This document shows, piece by piece, positions 47,401-56,287 of a DNA stretch of 64,000 nucleotides. The notes under the pieces were generated by a model. That model saw only the letters and a program-made list of their open reading frames with translations. It was not told where the DNA came from and searched no databases. The stretch covers positions 218,265 through 282,264 of the forward strand of contig JALHMI010000013.1 in NCBI GenBank assembly GCA_022844125.1. The letters run 5' to 3'. The stretch comes from Pirellulales bacterium. GTDB taxonomy: Bacteria > Planctomycetota > Planctomycetia > Pirellulales > PALSA-1355. The position numbers and the translations under genes were made by a program. Numbering within the stretch: position 1 is the stretch's first letter; every line of letters begins with the position of its first letter.

Positions 47401-48196
47401 CGAGCAGCTCGCCCGGATGGACGACTCGCTCAAGGGGCTGCACGAACGGCAGCAGAAGCTGATCCAGGAATCTCAGCGGCTTGAGCAACTTCGCGCGGCC
47501 GAAGGTCGACTATCGCGAGCCCAACTGGCGACACTCGGCGACCTCGCGCGGCTGCAGCAAGCGCTCGGCGGCGAGACGTCGCAACTGGCCGAGAAGCTTG
47601 AGCTCACCGAGGTCATTCACCTGGCGTTGAGTGGCGCCGCTGACAAAATGCAACGCGCCGCGGAACTGCTCGAGCTTCGCGACACGGGCCTGCCCACACA
47701 AAGCGCCCAGGAAGCCGCTCGGCAGCGGCTTGCTCAGTTGTTGGCAGCCTTCGAGAAGAAACAGCATCCGCAAAAACCCGGCGGCAAGCAAGGCGGCGGG
47801 AGTGGTTCCGGCGGCGGGGAGAGTGGACGCCCCGACGGCAAGTTCGTGCTCGCTCAGCTCAAGCTACTCAAACTCTTGCAGGAAGACCTGAACCAGCGCT
47901 ATCGCGAAGCCACCACCGACGACGACACGAGCAGCCGGGAAGTGCGCCGTGAATTGGTCGAGATCGCGGCCGAGCAAGGAAAGCTCGCGGAGCTGACACT
48001 CAAGTTATCCGAACCGCCCGCGGATGCGCCTGAAGACACGCCAGACGAACTGCCCGACGTGCGCGAGAGCGAGCCGCCGCTCGACGGTTTGCCCGAGTTA
48101 GAACTGCCCGATCTCGACGCCCCGCTCGGCGAAAGCACGCCAAGTGTTCCACCACCGGATGCCAGTCTGGACGCCAGGTCAGAGGAGAAACCATGA
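44462..48196 (+). CDS. Very long coiled-coil membrane protein, DUF4175-like
   Basis: The ATG at 44462 (GGAGAAG about ten nt upstream) gives 1244 residues; a TTG at 44414 was rejected because it adds a 16-residue Arg-rich extension. Two membrane helices (about 25-45 and 55-70) and a third (near 155-170) precede a large beta-rich region (about 190-530). From about 530 to 1100 it is almost continuous charged coiled coil (Gln/Glu/Arg/Leu, for example LGRRLEKTQQQMGEMSRSLEQ split across repeats). A Gly-rich linker (GKQGGGSGSGGGESG) and an acidic Pro-rich tail finish it. The architecture agrees with DUF4175 proteins that follow MoxR/Bat genes in some bacteria. Its stop overlaps the next start (ATGA). 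Confidence 0.8.
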   Translation: MAHMLEQKIGQVRRRARRLLLLHAVSWTLATVLTAVLLVALADYLIRFEDRGLRLMASLAVLAAVAGAGYRFLWSGLGGLRLGDVQIAQRIERRFPSLGDRLESAIQFIKQPELEIGAGSAALRRAVIIDTESQVAELDVDQVIQPAPARRAAACAGVIAMIAAVLVAVSPASAKIALARLARPLADDAWPRYYHLEFKAPPARIAAGQNFEVELLHDAQHRLPDVVEMQYRYQTGPDGYEIESEPMRWLNGALVARKDNVQRPFEYRATGGDDDTMPWRRLEVLEAPRIAQLGVTLHPPQYTGLPVEESDKAIHAIQGTRVALQGTVTKQVAKATLRHEDGGELPLEVAADGNSIALRPEAPQPWIVEKTGQYWIELVDDAGLTGGSDERWDVRSIADLEPTVTIEKPATNSYVTPQGELELAIAVKDDLAIRSVALHFGRSDREDVPDFAVPLFQGEFAGPRYAEPGLLLGGKLGESRVVTHTWRLAELELKPGTQVTFWATASDYVPQDGKSTPRSVTIITPAELEERLAQRQTLVVGELQRVLKLQQDARSQTRSLDIQVNQVAEFSKQEIDQAQSAELNQRQVDRTLTSPTEGIPAQIHEFLNELRANHVDSPGAMRQMTSILEEVERLEREHLGEVEAELTGFIKAAQAKLAEDKPPEGQPQATSNAKPDEAMRERLASAGEHQDAVIDSLESLVDELGRWDNFRRFSRAVAELERQQEEIAKATQELAPQTLGREFKELGEQQQADLKKLSSQQSELGRRLEKTQQQMGEMSRSLEQNDPIAAATIEDGLHHAREQAISDKMRESSASLEKNQLGQSAGLQEKVASELKELQSILSNRKEQELSRLVKQLRDAEGEMARLREQQAGLRKKLKEAEKIADPAERKRELERLSREQKKLAEEAQRLSRKLQRLQADKAGGKTAAASNKMSQAGENSESGDGEAAGEQAANAERDLEEAEQQLAQRRKQAETDLAREQLARMDDSLKGLHERQQKLIQESQRLEQLRAAEGRLSRAQLATLGDLARLQQALGGETSQLAEKLELTEVIHLALSGAADKMQRAAELLELRDTGLPTQSAQEAARQRLAQLLAAFEKKQHPQKPGGKQGGGSGSGGGESGRPDGKFVLAQLKLLKLLQEDLNQRYREATTDDDTSSREVRRELVEIAAEQGKLAELTLKLSEPPADAPEDTPDELPDVRESEPPLDGLPELELPDLDAPLGESTPSVPPPDASLDARSEEKP

Positions 48197-48936
48197 CCAT
48201 TCATCACTGGTTGACCGCCGCGATTTTGTGGAGCGCCTTTGCGCCAACGTCGTACGCTGCCGATCCCCCCGCGGATCAACCAGCAAAGTCCGTCGATGAC
48301 GCTCTGCTTGAAGATCTCGACAATGAGTTACTGGACGGTGTGGGCGATCTTCCCAAGGGCGGGAAGCCGGAGACCGCCAAGGGTAGAACTCCCAAGCCAG
48401 CTGGCGAGTCCGAGGAGACGAAGGCTCCCGACGGCGAGGAAGGTCCCGATCCGAATAAGGATCCACTGGGTTACATCAGTCAGGAGATGCGGGACGCCGA
48501 GCAGCTAATTCCCGAGCGGCAGAAACAGACCCATGCGCAAGCGCTGCAGCAGCGGATTGTCGAAAACCTCACCAGGCTGATCGAACAGGCCGAACAGCAA
48601 CAGGCCCAACAGCAGCAATCGTCTCAGCAGAACAAGGACGAGCAGCAGACAGCCAAGCGACAAAGTGTCAAACAGCCCCAGCAGCAGGCCGGCAAGTCGA
48701 GTTCAGGCAAGGACTCTCAAAGCCCTGCCCAAGACAGCTCGACTCGCGTAGGCACGGCCGAACAGGTGCGACCCGATCCGGAGTTGCTGCGCGGCTTGAT
48801 GAAAGATGCCTGGGGCCACTTGCCCGAACGCGAACGCGAACAGATGCGACAGATGGCGCCCGAAAAGTTCTTGCCTCAGTACGAACTGTTAATCGAACGC
48901 TATTACCGTCGCCTGGCAGAAGAGCGCTCGCCATGA
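48193..48936 (+). CDS. Secreted Gln-rich protein of the MoxR operon
   Basis: This 247-residue protein begins with a signal peptide ending TSYAA. An acidic low-complexity part and a Gln-rich helix (about 120-175: many QQ) follow, and a more ordered C-terminus with RPDPELLRGLMKDAWGHLPE and REREQMRQMAPEKFLPQYE. That C-terminal helix pair is the only likely globular part. It overlaps both neighbours by four nt, so translation is tightly coupled. I recognise no named family; the context suggests an extracytoplasmic component of the MoxR/Bat assembly. Confidence 0.75.
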   Translation: MTIHHWLTAAILWSAFAPTSYAADPPADQPAKSVDDALLEDLDNELLDGVGDLPKGGKPETAKGRTPKPAGESEETKAPDGEEGPDPNKDPLGYISQEMRDAEQLIPERQKQTHAQALQQRIVENLTRLIEQAEQQQAQQQQSSQQNKDEQQTAKRQSVKQPQQQAGKSSSGKDSQSPAQDSSTRVGTAEQVRPDPELLRGLMKDAWGHLPEREREQMRQMAPEKFLPQYELLIERYYRRLAEERSP

Positions 48937-50021
48937 ACTATCGCGATGCTGCACGAATTGCGAACCGAATGCGGAGGGCCAGCCGCCGGAGGTTTCTGAC
49001 CGCCGCTGTCACCGGCCTGGCCGGTGGAAGTTTGGCGACGCAGGCGTTCGGCCAGCAAGGCGCCAATCCCGAGCGCTCGGCAGTCGATCTTGTCACGCCC
49101 GCGGCCCTTGAGTCCGCCCAGCGGGGTTTGAAGCTGCTTGCCGCCCGACAGGATGAGGACGGCTCGTTCCACTCCGGCGGATACAGCCGCAATGTGGCCG
49201 TGTGCGCACTAGCCGGCATGGCGTTCATGGCCGGCGGCAGCACGCCCTCCCGCGGTCCGTTCGGCCGCAATGTCGACCGCGCGATTGACTATATTCTGGC
49301 CAACACGCAGGAAAGCGGTTTCATCAACATCAATAGCGCCAGCAGCCACGGCCCCATGTACGGGCACGGGTTCGCGACGCTGTTTCTGGCCGAGTGCTAT
49401 GGCATGACCCAGCGTGCCGACATTCGCGAAAAGCTCTCCAAGTCAATCAACCTGATCGTCAATACCCAGAATGCAGACGGCGGTTGGCGCTACCAACCGG
49501 TCCGTCGCGATGCCGACATCTCAGTCACGATCTGCCAGGTGATGGCGCTGCGCGCCGCGCGCAACGCCGGCCTGTTCGTCCCACGCGACACGATCGACCG
49601 CTGCATCGGCTACGTGAAACGCAGCCAGAACGCCGATGGCGGATTCATGTATATGATTCAAGGCGGGCAGAGCGCTTTCCCAAGATCCGCGGCGGGCATT
49701 GTGGCGCTGTTTAGCGCCGGTATTTATGAAGGACCCGAAATATCCAAGGGGCTCGACTATTTGATGGGCTTCATGCCCCAGGCCGGCGACGTGAGCCGCG
49801 AAAGCCATTACTTCTATGGACATTACTACGCCGTGCAGGTCATGTGGCATGCCGGCGGAGACTACTGGAGTCGCTGGTACCCGGCAATTCGCGACGCGCT
49901 CGTGTCCCGGCAGGCGGAGGACGGTTCATGGACCGATTCGATCTGCACTGAGTACGGCACCGCGATGGCCTGCATCATCCTTCAGATTCCCAACAATTAT
50001 CTGCCAATCTTCCAGCGCTAA
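48933..50021 (+). CDS. Tat-exported squalene-cyclase-fold (prenyltransferase repeat) protein
   Basis: This 362-residue protein opens with a twin-arginine signal (RRASRRRFLTAAVTGLAGG, then AFGQQG). The mature part is an alpha/alpha toroid with repeats of the QW type: ARQDEDGSF, NADGGWRYQP, QNADGGFMYM and RQAEDGSW. The DxDD/DCTAE catalytic motifs of true terpene cyclases are not seen, so an enzymatic cyclase role is unlikely; such stand-alone repeats act in binding or unknown processing. It overlaps the Gln-rich gene by four nt, and its stop is followed at once by the NPCBM gene start. Confidence 0.82.
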   Translation: MNYRDAARIANRMRRASRRRFLTAAVTGLAGGSLATQAFGQQGANPERSAVDLVTPAALESAQRGLKLLAARQDEDGSFHSGGYSRNVAVCALAGMAFMAGGSTPSRGPFGRNVDRAIDYILANTQESGFININSASSHGPMYGHGFATLFLAECYGMTQRADIREKLSKSINLIVNTQNADGGWRYQPVRRDADISVTICQVMALRAARNAGLFVPRDTIDRCIGYVKRSQNADGGFMYMIQGGQSAFPRSAAGIVALFSAGIYEGPEISKGLDYLMGFMPQAGDVSRESHYFYGHYYAVQVMWHAGGDYWSRWYPAIRDALVSRQAEDGSWTDSICTEYGTAMACIILQIPNNYLPIFQR

Positions 50022-51230
50022 ATGCCCCGACTTTCGCTTGCACTCCGCCGCCTGTTGCTACTCTTCACAATGTTGGTGATCTCCGTGCCGGCGATCGCCG
50101 ACGAACCGCTCGCCATTCCGACGGACGGCGAACCGTTCCGCGGGAAACTGACCTCCGTGCAGGCCGACTGGCAGCTCGAATTCGCCGCCGGCGACGAATC
50201 TCGCAAGCTTGCGGGCGACGAACTCGTCGCATGGGGAAAACCCGTCGATCCGGTCGGCGGGGCCCAAGTGCTCGTGGTCGGCGGCGGGCTGATTGTCACA
50301 AATTCCGTCAAGCTCGATGGCGAGTCGCTCACCGGCGCTTCGGCGAGTCTCGGCGCTTGGTCGCTGCCGATCGACGTCTGTGCCGGCATCGTGCTCAAGG
50401 CCCCCTCCGGGCGCAATGGCGGCGAGACGATTCGCCGGCGAATCCTGGCGGTAAAAGGGCGCGGCGATCGACTGCTACTCGAAAACGGCGACGAACTCAC
50501 GGGTACGATCACTGCCCTCGGCGAAACCGCCGTAACGCTCCGGCGCGAAGGCGATCCGCTGGAAATCAAGCTCGATACACTGGCCGCGATCGCGTTCGAT
50601 CCGTCGCTGCTCGCGGCACCGCAAACGAGCGGGCTCCGCGCCATTGTGGGACTCAATGATGGTAGTCACATCATCGCCACGGAGATGACGGCCGATTCTC
50701 GCAACGCGAAGTTAAAGATCGCTGGCGGGGGTGAATTGCAGACCGCTACGGCCTGGATTATTTTCGTCCAGATGCTCGGCGGTGGGGCGGTTTACCTTTC
50801 GGACCTGGAACCGGCCAGCTACCGGCATCTGCCGCTGCTGACACTCTCGTGGCCGTACCACAATGATCTGAACGTCAACGGTTCGCAGTTGCGCTCCGGT
50901 GGTCGGCCTTACTTCAAGGGCCTCGGCCTGCACAGCCCCGCGCGGATCACCTACGATCTTGATGGCCAATACCAGCGATTCGAGGCCGATTTGGCTGTCG
51001 ATGACAGCGCTGGCCCGCGCGGCAGCGTTGCGTTCCGCGTCTTTGTCGACGACGGGACCGGCGGTTGGCAGGAGCGATTCACGAGCCCTATCATCCGGGG
51101 CGGCGAGCTTTCTCGTCGCATCTCGGCTGACGTGAGCGGCGCGAAACGCATCAGCCTGCTGGTCGATTTCGCCGACCGTGGCGACGAGCTCGACCACGCC
51201 GATTGGCTCGATGCGCGGCTGATAAAGTAA
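50022..51230 (+). CDS. Secreted NPCBM-domain protein
   Basis: This 402-residue protein has a signal peptide (about 1-25, ending AIADE). A beta-rich middle (about 35-260) resembles repeats of a small beta domain (GDRLLLENGDELTGTITAL). The C-terminal NPCBM/NEW2 carbohydrate-binding-like domain covers about 285-400: GGRPYFKGLGLHSPARI and AVDDSAG-GSVAFRVFVDD. The start directly abuts the preceding stop, making it the last gene of the MoxR operon. NPCBM domains bind glycans in glycosidases; the ligand here is unknown. Confidence 0.85.
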   Translation: MPRLSLALRRLLLLFTMLVISVPAIADEPLAIPTDGEPFRGKLTSVQADWQLEFAAGDESRKLAGDELVAWGKPVDPVGGAQVLVVGGGLIVTNSVKLDGESLTGASASLGAWSLPIDVCAGIVLKAPSGRNGGETIRRRILAVKGRGDRLLLENGDELTGTITALGETAVTLRREGDPLEIKLDTLAAIAFDPSLLAAPQTSGLRAIVGLNDGSHIIATEMTADSRNAKLKIAGGGELQTATAWIIFVQMLGGGAVYLSDLEPASYRHLPLLTLSWPYHNDLNVNGSQLRSGGRPYFKGLGLHSPARITYDLDGQYQRFEADLAVDDSAGPRGSVAFRVFVDDGTGGWQERFTSPIIRGGELSRRISADVSGAKRISLLVDFADRGDELDHADWLDARLIK

Positions 51231-51243
51231 GCGGCCAGGGTCC

Positions 51244-52449
51244 TTACGCCCCGTACTTACCCAGCCGCTCGGCATTCGCCAGGGCCAGGGGCATCAAGTA
51301 CTTTGCCTCGAAATGTCCCAGCCCACCCAGCGATGCTTCGCTCTCGCCGAACGACGTGCAGCGATCCGTGCGGCACACCTTCGAAGCAAGGATCGTCGGC
51401 ACGGGATGCCAACTATGGCTCTTTAGCAGGCTCGGAGTGCTGTGGTCGCCGGTCACAATCAGCACGGTCGGGTTCAAGGCCGTGACGCGGGGAATGAACG
51501 AATCGAACTCCTCGATCTTCTTCACCTTCGCATCAAAGTTGCCGTCTTCGCCCGTGGCGTCGGTGTACTTGTAGTGCAGGAAGAAGAAGTCGTAGTCATT
51601 CCAATGCTGTGCGAGAATCTCAAACTGCTCGGCCAGCGACTGGGCTTTGCCGACAATTTTCATTCCGACCAGGTGCGCGAGCCCCTTGTACATGGGATAC
51701 ACGGCCACGGCCGCGGCCCGCAGCCCGTAGACCTCTTCGAACGAAGGCAGCGCCGGCTTGGCGGCGAATCCCCGCAAAGTCAGGCCGTTTGCCTTCTTTT
51801 CATTTGTCAGGATCTCCCCAGCCTGCTTGATGAACTCTGCAGCCACCTCGGCCGTGCGTTTGCTGGCGTCGTTCTCGGCCCGCGGCGCGAGCGGAGGAAC
51901 GCCAACTTCCTGTGGATCGGTGTCGAGTACGCGATCTCCCAGTCCTTCGCCGCGAAACACCACCACGAAGCGATGTTCCTTCACTGGTTCGACAAACACT
52001 TCGACACCCGGAATCTTTACGTCGTGCAGTTTCACTGCGAGTGGCGCACTCTCTTCGCTGGGAATGCGACCAGCGCGGCGATCCGAAATCTTGCCTGCGG
52101 CGTCCAGCGTGCAGTAGTTGCCCCGCACGGCGACGTCTTTCTCCGTGAGCTGAAAGCCGATCCCCGTAGCTTCGAGCGCTCCGCGGCCGATCTTGTATTC
52201 CAGCGGATCGTAGCCAAACAGACCCAGGTGTCCAGGACCGCTGCCCGGAGTGATGCCGGGCTTAACCGGAATCGAGAGCCCGCTGACGCCGACTCGCGCG
52301 AGCTCATCAAGATTGGGCGTGCGCGCCGTTTCCAGTTCCGTCTTTCCGCCCGGCGTGAGCGGTAACCCACCCAGGCCGTCCGCCACAAGCATCACAATCT
52401 TCGAGTCGTTGCGAATCTTGAGTTCGCGCGTCAACTGGTGCATGTCCAT
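51244..52449 (-). CDS. apgM: 2,3-bisphosphoglycerate-independent phosphoglycerate mutase (ApgM type)
   Basis: This 401-residue alkaline-phosphatase-superfamily enzyme interconverts 3- and 2-phosphoglycerate. Metal-site and active-site segments are VADGLGG (D24), ITPGSGPGHLGLFGYDP with the probable nucleophile S70, RGNYCTLD, and TGDHSTPS near the C-terminus. The length agrees with archaeal-type ApgM (about 400), distinct from the 510-residue GpmI form. It is divergent from the phosphoglucose isomerase gene (237-nt spacer) and convergent with the NPCBM gene (13 nt). Confidence 0.93.
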   Translation of the reverse strand: MDMHQLTRELKIRNDSKIVMLVADGLGGLPLTPGGKTELETARTPNLDELARVGVSGLSIPVKPGITPGSGPGHLGLFGYDPLEYKIGRGALEATGIGFQLTEKDVAVRGNYCTLDAAGKISDRRAGRIPSEESAPLAVKLHDVKIPGVEVFVEPVKEHRFVVVFRGEGLGDRVLDTDPQEVGVPPLAPRAENDASKRTAEVAAEFIKQAGEILTNEKKANGLTLRGFAAKPALPSFEEVYGLRAAAVAVYPMYKGLAHLVGMKIVGKAQSLAEQFEILAQHWNDYDFFFLHYKYTDATGEDGNFDAKVKKIEEFDSFIPRVTALNPTVLIVTGDHSTPSLLKSHSWHPVPTILASKVCRTDRCTSFGESEASLGGLGHFEAKYLMPLALANAERLGKYGA

Positions 52450-52686
52450 TTATGCAGATCTTCCTGTCGCTGGTGCGCCGCACACGGGCTGGTGAAACGT
52501 GCGTGAATCTAACGTCTGTGGTAGCATAAACGGCCCGCCACACAAGTGGCCTTTTGTCGGGGGCCTGGCCGCTACAATCCAAGCCGCCCCTTGGCAGTGC
52601 GTGCAGACGGCGTTATTCTCACCAGCCAATAAAAAAAATTATTGAACGACATGCCAGTTCAAGCAACCATCGCAGGCGACTGAGCG

Positions 52687-54111
52687 ATGACGATCACCGC
52701 GGTCACACCGCTCGCGTACGATCCCACCGGAGCCTTCGTCGAAGGTGCGGGCATGGGTCCCAAACGACTGGCAGCGCTCGCGCCTCGGCTGGAACAGTCC
52801 CGAGCCGACGTCCTGGCAGATTTCGAGTTGTGGCGCACCGGTGGCCAGGTTCCCGCTGACCGGCAGCCGCTTGAACCCGGTTTCGTGGGCCTGCCCGAAC
52901 AGATGCTCGAAGAGTATCGGCAGTCGCGCGCCACCAGCCAACTCAACCAGATTCTCAGCACCGCGCGTAAGCTTGGCAGCCTGGTCGATCGGGTCGTGGT
53001 GCTTGGCAGCGGCGGGTCGTACATGGCGGCCCGGGCACTGTTCGAAAGTTGCTGCCATCCGCATCACAACGAACTCAGTCGAGCCGAGCGGGGCGGTCGC
53101 CCGCGGATGTACTTCGCCGGCAACAACGTCGACAACGACGCCACGCAAGGTCTGCTCGATCTGCTCGGCGATCGACCGACGCGCGACGTCGAAGAACGCT
53201 GGGGCATCGTCGTCATCAGCAAGAGCGGTGAAACGCTGGAGACCGCGGTCGCGTTCCGGCAGTTCCTGAGCGTGCTTCGCCGCGCCTGCGTCGACGATAT
53301 GGAACTCGTGGCCGACCTGGTCGTGCCCATCACCGGCGCTTCCGGCAGACTCTTCGAAATGGCGCGCGCACTCGGCTGCGAAGAGCTCTTGCCGGTGGCC
53401 GATGGCGTGAGCGCGCGGTTCGCCGTGATGAGTGCCGCGGGGCTGCTGCCGGGCTCGCTGATGGGTATCGACATTGTCAAGCTGCTGGAAGGAGCAGCCG
53501 CAATGAACGTTCACTTTCGCGAAATGCCCGCCGGTGAGAACGTCGTGCTCAAGTATGCCGGCGTCTGCCACTTGTGGGATGCCGTCGGCAATGCGAATGT
53601 CCGAGTGCACTCACTATGGGGCAACGCCTTGTCTGGGGTGGGCTACTGGTACGACCAGCTAGTCGCCGAAAGTCTGGGCAAACAGGAACAGGGCGTCACG
53701 CCGCTGTCCGTCATCAACACGCGCGATCTGCACTCGCGCGGTCAGCAACACCAGCAAGGACGGCGCGACAAGTTGATCACGAACGTGATCGTTGACGCAC
53801 CCCGGCGAGACAAGCTCCCGGTGGGCAGTTCCGATATGGACGAAGACCAGCTCAACTCGCTTGCCGATCGCTCGCTGGGCGATCTCATGAACGCGGCCAT
53901 CGCCGGCATGAAACAGGCTTATGCGGATGAGCGCCGGCCCACGGCCGATCTGCATTTGCCGAAGCTGAACGAAGTTTCGCTCGGCCAATTCTTTCAGATG
54001 ATGATGCTGGCCACGGTCGTCGAAGCGCGCCTGCTGGGGGTTAACCCGTACGGTCAGCCCGGTGTCGAAACCTACAAGAAACACATGAACGAACTTCTGC
54101 GAGAATCTTAA
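52687..54111 (+). CDS. pgi: Glucose-6-phosphate isomerase
   Basis: This 474-residue SIS-type protein should interconvert glucose-6- and fructose-6-phosphate. VVVLGSGGSYMAARAL (first phosphate site), VISKSGETLET (second SIS loop) and HSLWGNALSGVGYWYDQLVAE with GRRDKLITNVIVDAP correspond to PGI regions. The length is like the Bacillus-type short enzymes (about 450) rather than the 549-residue E. coli form. It is the first gene of a pair with UPF0173 (16-nt gap). Confidence 0.88.
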   Translation: MTITAVTPLAYDPTGAFVEGAGMGPKRLAALAPRLEQSRADVLADFELWRTGGQVPADRQPLEPGFVGLPEQMLEEYRQSRATSQLNQILSTARKLGSLVDRVVVLGSGGSYMAARALFESCCHPHHNELSRAERGGRPRMYFAGNNVDNDATQGLLDLLGDRPTRDVEERWGIVVISKSGETLETAVAFRQFLSVLRRACVDDMELVADLVVPITGASGRLFEMARALGCEELLPVADGVSARFAVMSAAGLLPGSLMGIDIVKLLEGAAAMNVHFREMPAGENVVLKYAGVCHLWDAVGNANVRVHSLWGNALSGVGYWYDQLVAESLGKQEQGVTPLSVINTRDLHSRGQQHQQGRRDKLITNVIVDAPRRDKLPVGSSDMDEDQLNSLADRSLGDLMNAAIAGMKQAYADERRPTADLHLPKLNEVSLGQFFQMMMLATVVEARLLGVNPYGQPGVETYKKHMNELLRES

Positions 54112-54127
54112 CAGGACAACTCGGACA

Positions 54128-54814
54128 ATGGCCACGACTCTTCGCTGGTTGGGACACAACACCTGGCTGCTCGAAACCGCGGATCACAGAATCTTGATCG
54201 ATCCGTTCCTGAATGACTCACCGACGGCGCCGCTCAAGGCCGCTCAGGTCGAAGTCGACTTTGTGCTCGTTTCACACGGCCACTACGATCACATCGCCGA
54301 TGCCGTGGCGATCCTGAAGCGCACGGGCGCGACGGTCGTTTCCAACTTCGAAATCTGCGAGTGGCTCGTCAAGCAAGGCGTCCAAAAGGCCGAGTCGATG
54401 AATCACGGCGGTACGATCACGCTGCCGTTTGGGCGGGTGAAGTACACGCCGGCCATCCACAGCTCGGTGCTACCCGACGGCACTAATGGTGGCAACCCAG
54501 GCGGCTTTTTGCTGACGCTCGGTGATGGCACGAAACTGTACTTCGCTTGCGACACGGCCCTGTTCAGCGACATGAAGTTGATCGGCGCCGGTGGACTCGA
54601 TCTGGCCGTCGTGCCGATTGGTGATCGCTACACAATGGGTCCGGACGACGCCGTGGAAGCGGTGAAGCTGCTGGCTCCCAAGAAGGCCCTGCCGTGCCAC
54701 TATGGCACCTGGCCGCCGATCGCGCAGGACGCCAACGCCTGGGCCGCCCGCGTGAAGAGCGAAGCGAAGTGCGAGGGACTGGCGATCGAACCGGGAGACA
54801 CGGTCACGCTGTAG
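54128..54814 (+). CDS. UPF0173 metal-dependent hydrolase
   Basis: This 228-residue metallo-beta-lactamase-fold protein has HGHYDH at H50-H55 (LVSHGHYDHIADA) as the dinuclear-metal motif. H92 in MNHGG, D144 in FACDTALFSD and a C-terminal H in PCHYGTWPPI complete the site. UPF0173 proteins (YtkL-like) are of unknown substrate. It is co-directional with pgi, 16 nt downstream. After its stop there is only a 96-nt convergent spacer. Confidence 0.92.
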   Translation: MATTLRWLGHNTWLLETADHRILIDPFLNDSPTAPLKAAQVEVDFVLVSHGHYDHIADAVAILKRTGATVVSNFEICEWLVKQGVQKAESMNHGGTITLPFGRVKYTPAIHSSVLPDGTNGGNPGGFLLTLGDGTKLYFACDTALFSDMKLIGAGGLDLAVVPIGDRYTMGPDDAVEAVKLLAPKKALPCHYGTWPPIAQDANAWAARVKSEAKCEGLAIEPGDTVTL

Positions 54815-54910
54815 GATCGGGAACCGCGCACAATGGCAGCGTGCTCGGCGAATTCACGATCGATCTGCTCGACGACCAGCGAACACTCGGCGAGTGCCTA
54901 GGAAGTCTCC

Positions 54911-55225
54911 TTACGGGCCGACCTTTACCTGAATCTCGTCCCCTTCGACCCGAACTTCGTAGGCCTCGGTTTTAATCCGCGGGTTGTCGCACCAGGTGCC
55001 ATCGGAAGTGCGAAACCGCCAGGCGTGCCAGGGACACGTTACCATCCCGTCCTCCAGCGGGCCGTCTGCGAGCGAAGCCCCCATGTGCGGGCACAAGTCG
55101 TTGATCGCCTGGTAAACGCCGTCGCCCAGGTTAAAGACGGCCACAAGCTTGTCGCCCACCGGGAAGGCCATGCCAGTTCCTTCGGCGATGGCGCCCACTT
55201 TAGCGACGGTGACGAAACCAGACAT
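54911..55225 (-). CDS. NirD-like Rieske ferredoxin
   Basis: From the ATG at 55225 the protein has 104 residues, the normal size of NirD-type ferredoxins; an upstream start adds 16 residues that do not align. The 2Fe-2S ligands are C45-P-H47 (LCPHMGASL) and C64-P-W-H67 (CPWHAWRF). These proteins supply or transfer electrons in oxidases and reductases. No Shine-Dalgarno is obvious at either start. It stands alone between two plus-strand genes. Confidence 0.9.
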   Translation of the reverse strand: MSGFVTVAKVGAIAEGTGMAFPVGDKLVAVFNLGDGVYQAINDLCPHMGASLADGPLEDGMVTCPWHAWRFRTSDGTWCDNPRIKTEAYEVRVEGDEIQVKVGP

Positions 55226-55390
55226 GGAGAGATCGCGATGGTACGTGGGAGGGGCCAACAAATCGGGCGTCATAGAAATTTTAGGTCCCGTTGCCTTGCT
55301 CGCCTAGGAGGCTGTTTCGGATCGCTCCACGAGGCCTGAAATGCGTACAATGGCTCTGATTCTGGTTTCCCAGGCCCTCGATTTTTCGCT

Positions 55391-56227
55391 ATGCCCCGCT
55401 TCTGCCTTTTGGCCATCGATATTGATGGCACGCTCGTCAACAGCCAGCACGAACTCAGCGACCGGACCCGCCGCGCCGTGCTGCGGGCCAAACGCGCAGG
55501 CATCGAGATCGTACTGGCCACGGGTCGCCGTTATAGTCGCGTGTTGCCGCTGGTCGAGCCGCTAGAACTCAACCTGCCGCTGGTCACCGCCAGCGGCGCC
55601 CTCATCAAGCGCGCCCGCGATCATCAGACGCTCTTCCAGGCCGAGTTTCTGCCGGGAGCGCTCGACGTGTGCCTCGCGACAATCGCTTCGCATGGCTACG
55701 AGGCGGTCCTCTATGGCGATACATTTCACGAGGGATTCGACTTCTATCACCGTGATGTTACAACCAGTTGCCGGTTGCTCATCGAGTTCTTTGCCAAGAA
55801 CGAAGGGTTCGGCCGCGTGCACGCTCGGATCATGACGGAACCGCCGCCGGGCATCTTCGCCGGTTTCGTGATGGGAACGCGCGATCAGATGCACTCGCTG
55901 GTCGACGAGATCGAGCGGGCGGCTCCTGGTCAGCTCTATCTGCACGTCCTGCGTAGTCCTCGCTATGCCGGCTACATGTGCGAGATCGCGCCCGCCGGCG
56001 TCAGCAAATGGACCGGCGTCTGGGGGTTGGCCGAGCAGTGGGGCATCGCGGCCGAAGCGATCTGTGCCGTCGGTGATGACGTCAATGACATCCCCATGAT
56101 CGAGGCGGCGGGCCTGGGGGTCGCGATGGGAAATGCCGTGGAAGAAACCAAAGCAGCCGCCGACCGGGTCGCTCCCACCAACGACGAGGACGGGTTGGAG
56201 CAGGTCGTCGACTGGATTTTGGAGTAG
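55391..56227 (+). CDS. Cof-type HAD-family phosphatase
   Basis: This 278-residue HAD protein has motif I AIDIDGTLVNS (D10, D12) with nucleophile and acid, motif II TASGA (about residues 62-66), and motif IV GDDVNDIPMIEAAG. A type IIB (Cof) cap fills the middle. Substrates of Cof-type enzymes are sugar phosphates or nucleotides; this one cannot be specified. Only a weak ribosome-binding sequence is seen. The TPR peptidase gene follows after 60 nt. Confidence 0.9.
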   Translation: MPRFCLLAIDIDGTLVNSQHELSDRTRRAVLRAKRAGIEIVLATGRRYSRVLPLVEPLELNLPLVTASGALIKRARDHQTLFQAEFLPGALDVCLATIASHGYEAVLYGDTFHEGFDFYHRDVTTSCRLLIEFFAKNEGFGRVHARIMTEPPPGIFAGFVMGTRDQMHSLVDEIERAAPGQLYLHVLRSPRYAGYMCEIAPAGVSKWTGVWGLAEQWGIAAEAICAVGDDVNDIPMIEAAGLGVAMGNAVEETKAAADRVAPTNDEDGLEQVVDWILE

Positions 56228-56287
56228 AATCAGAGAGACGTATAGCGGTCGGTTGATTATCGCGCGCGTCATGCAGGGAGGTTGTTT

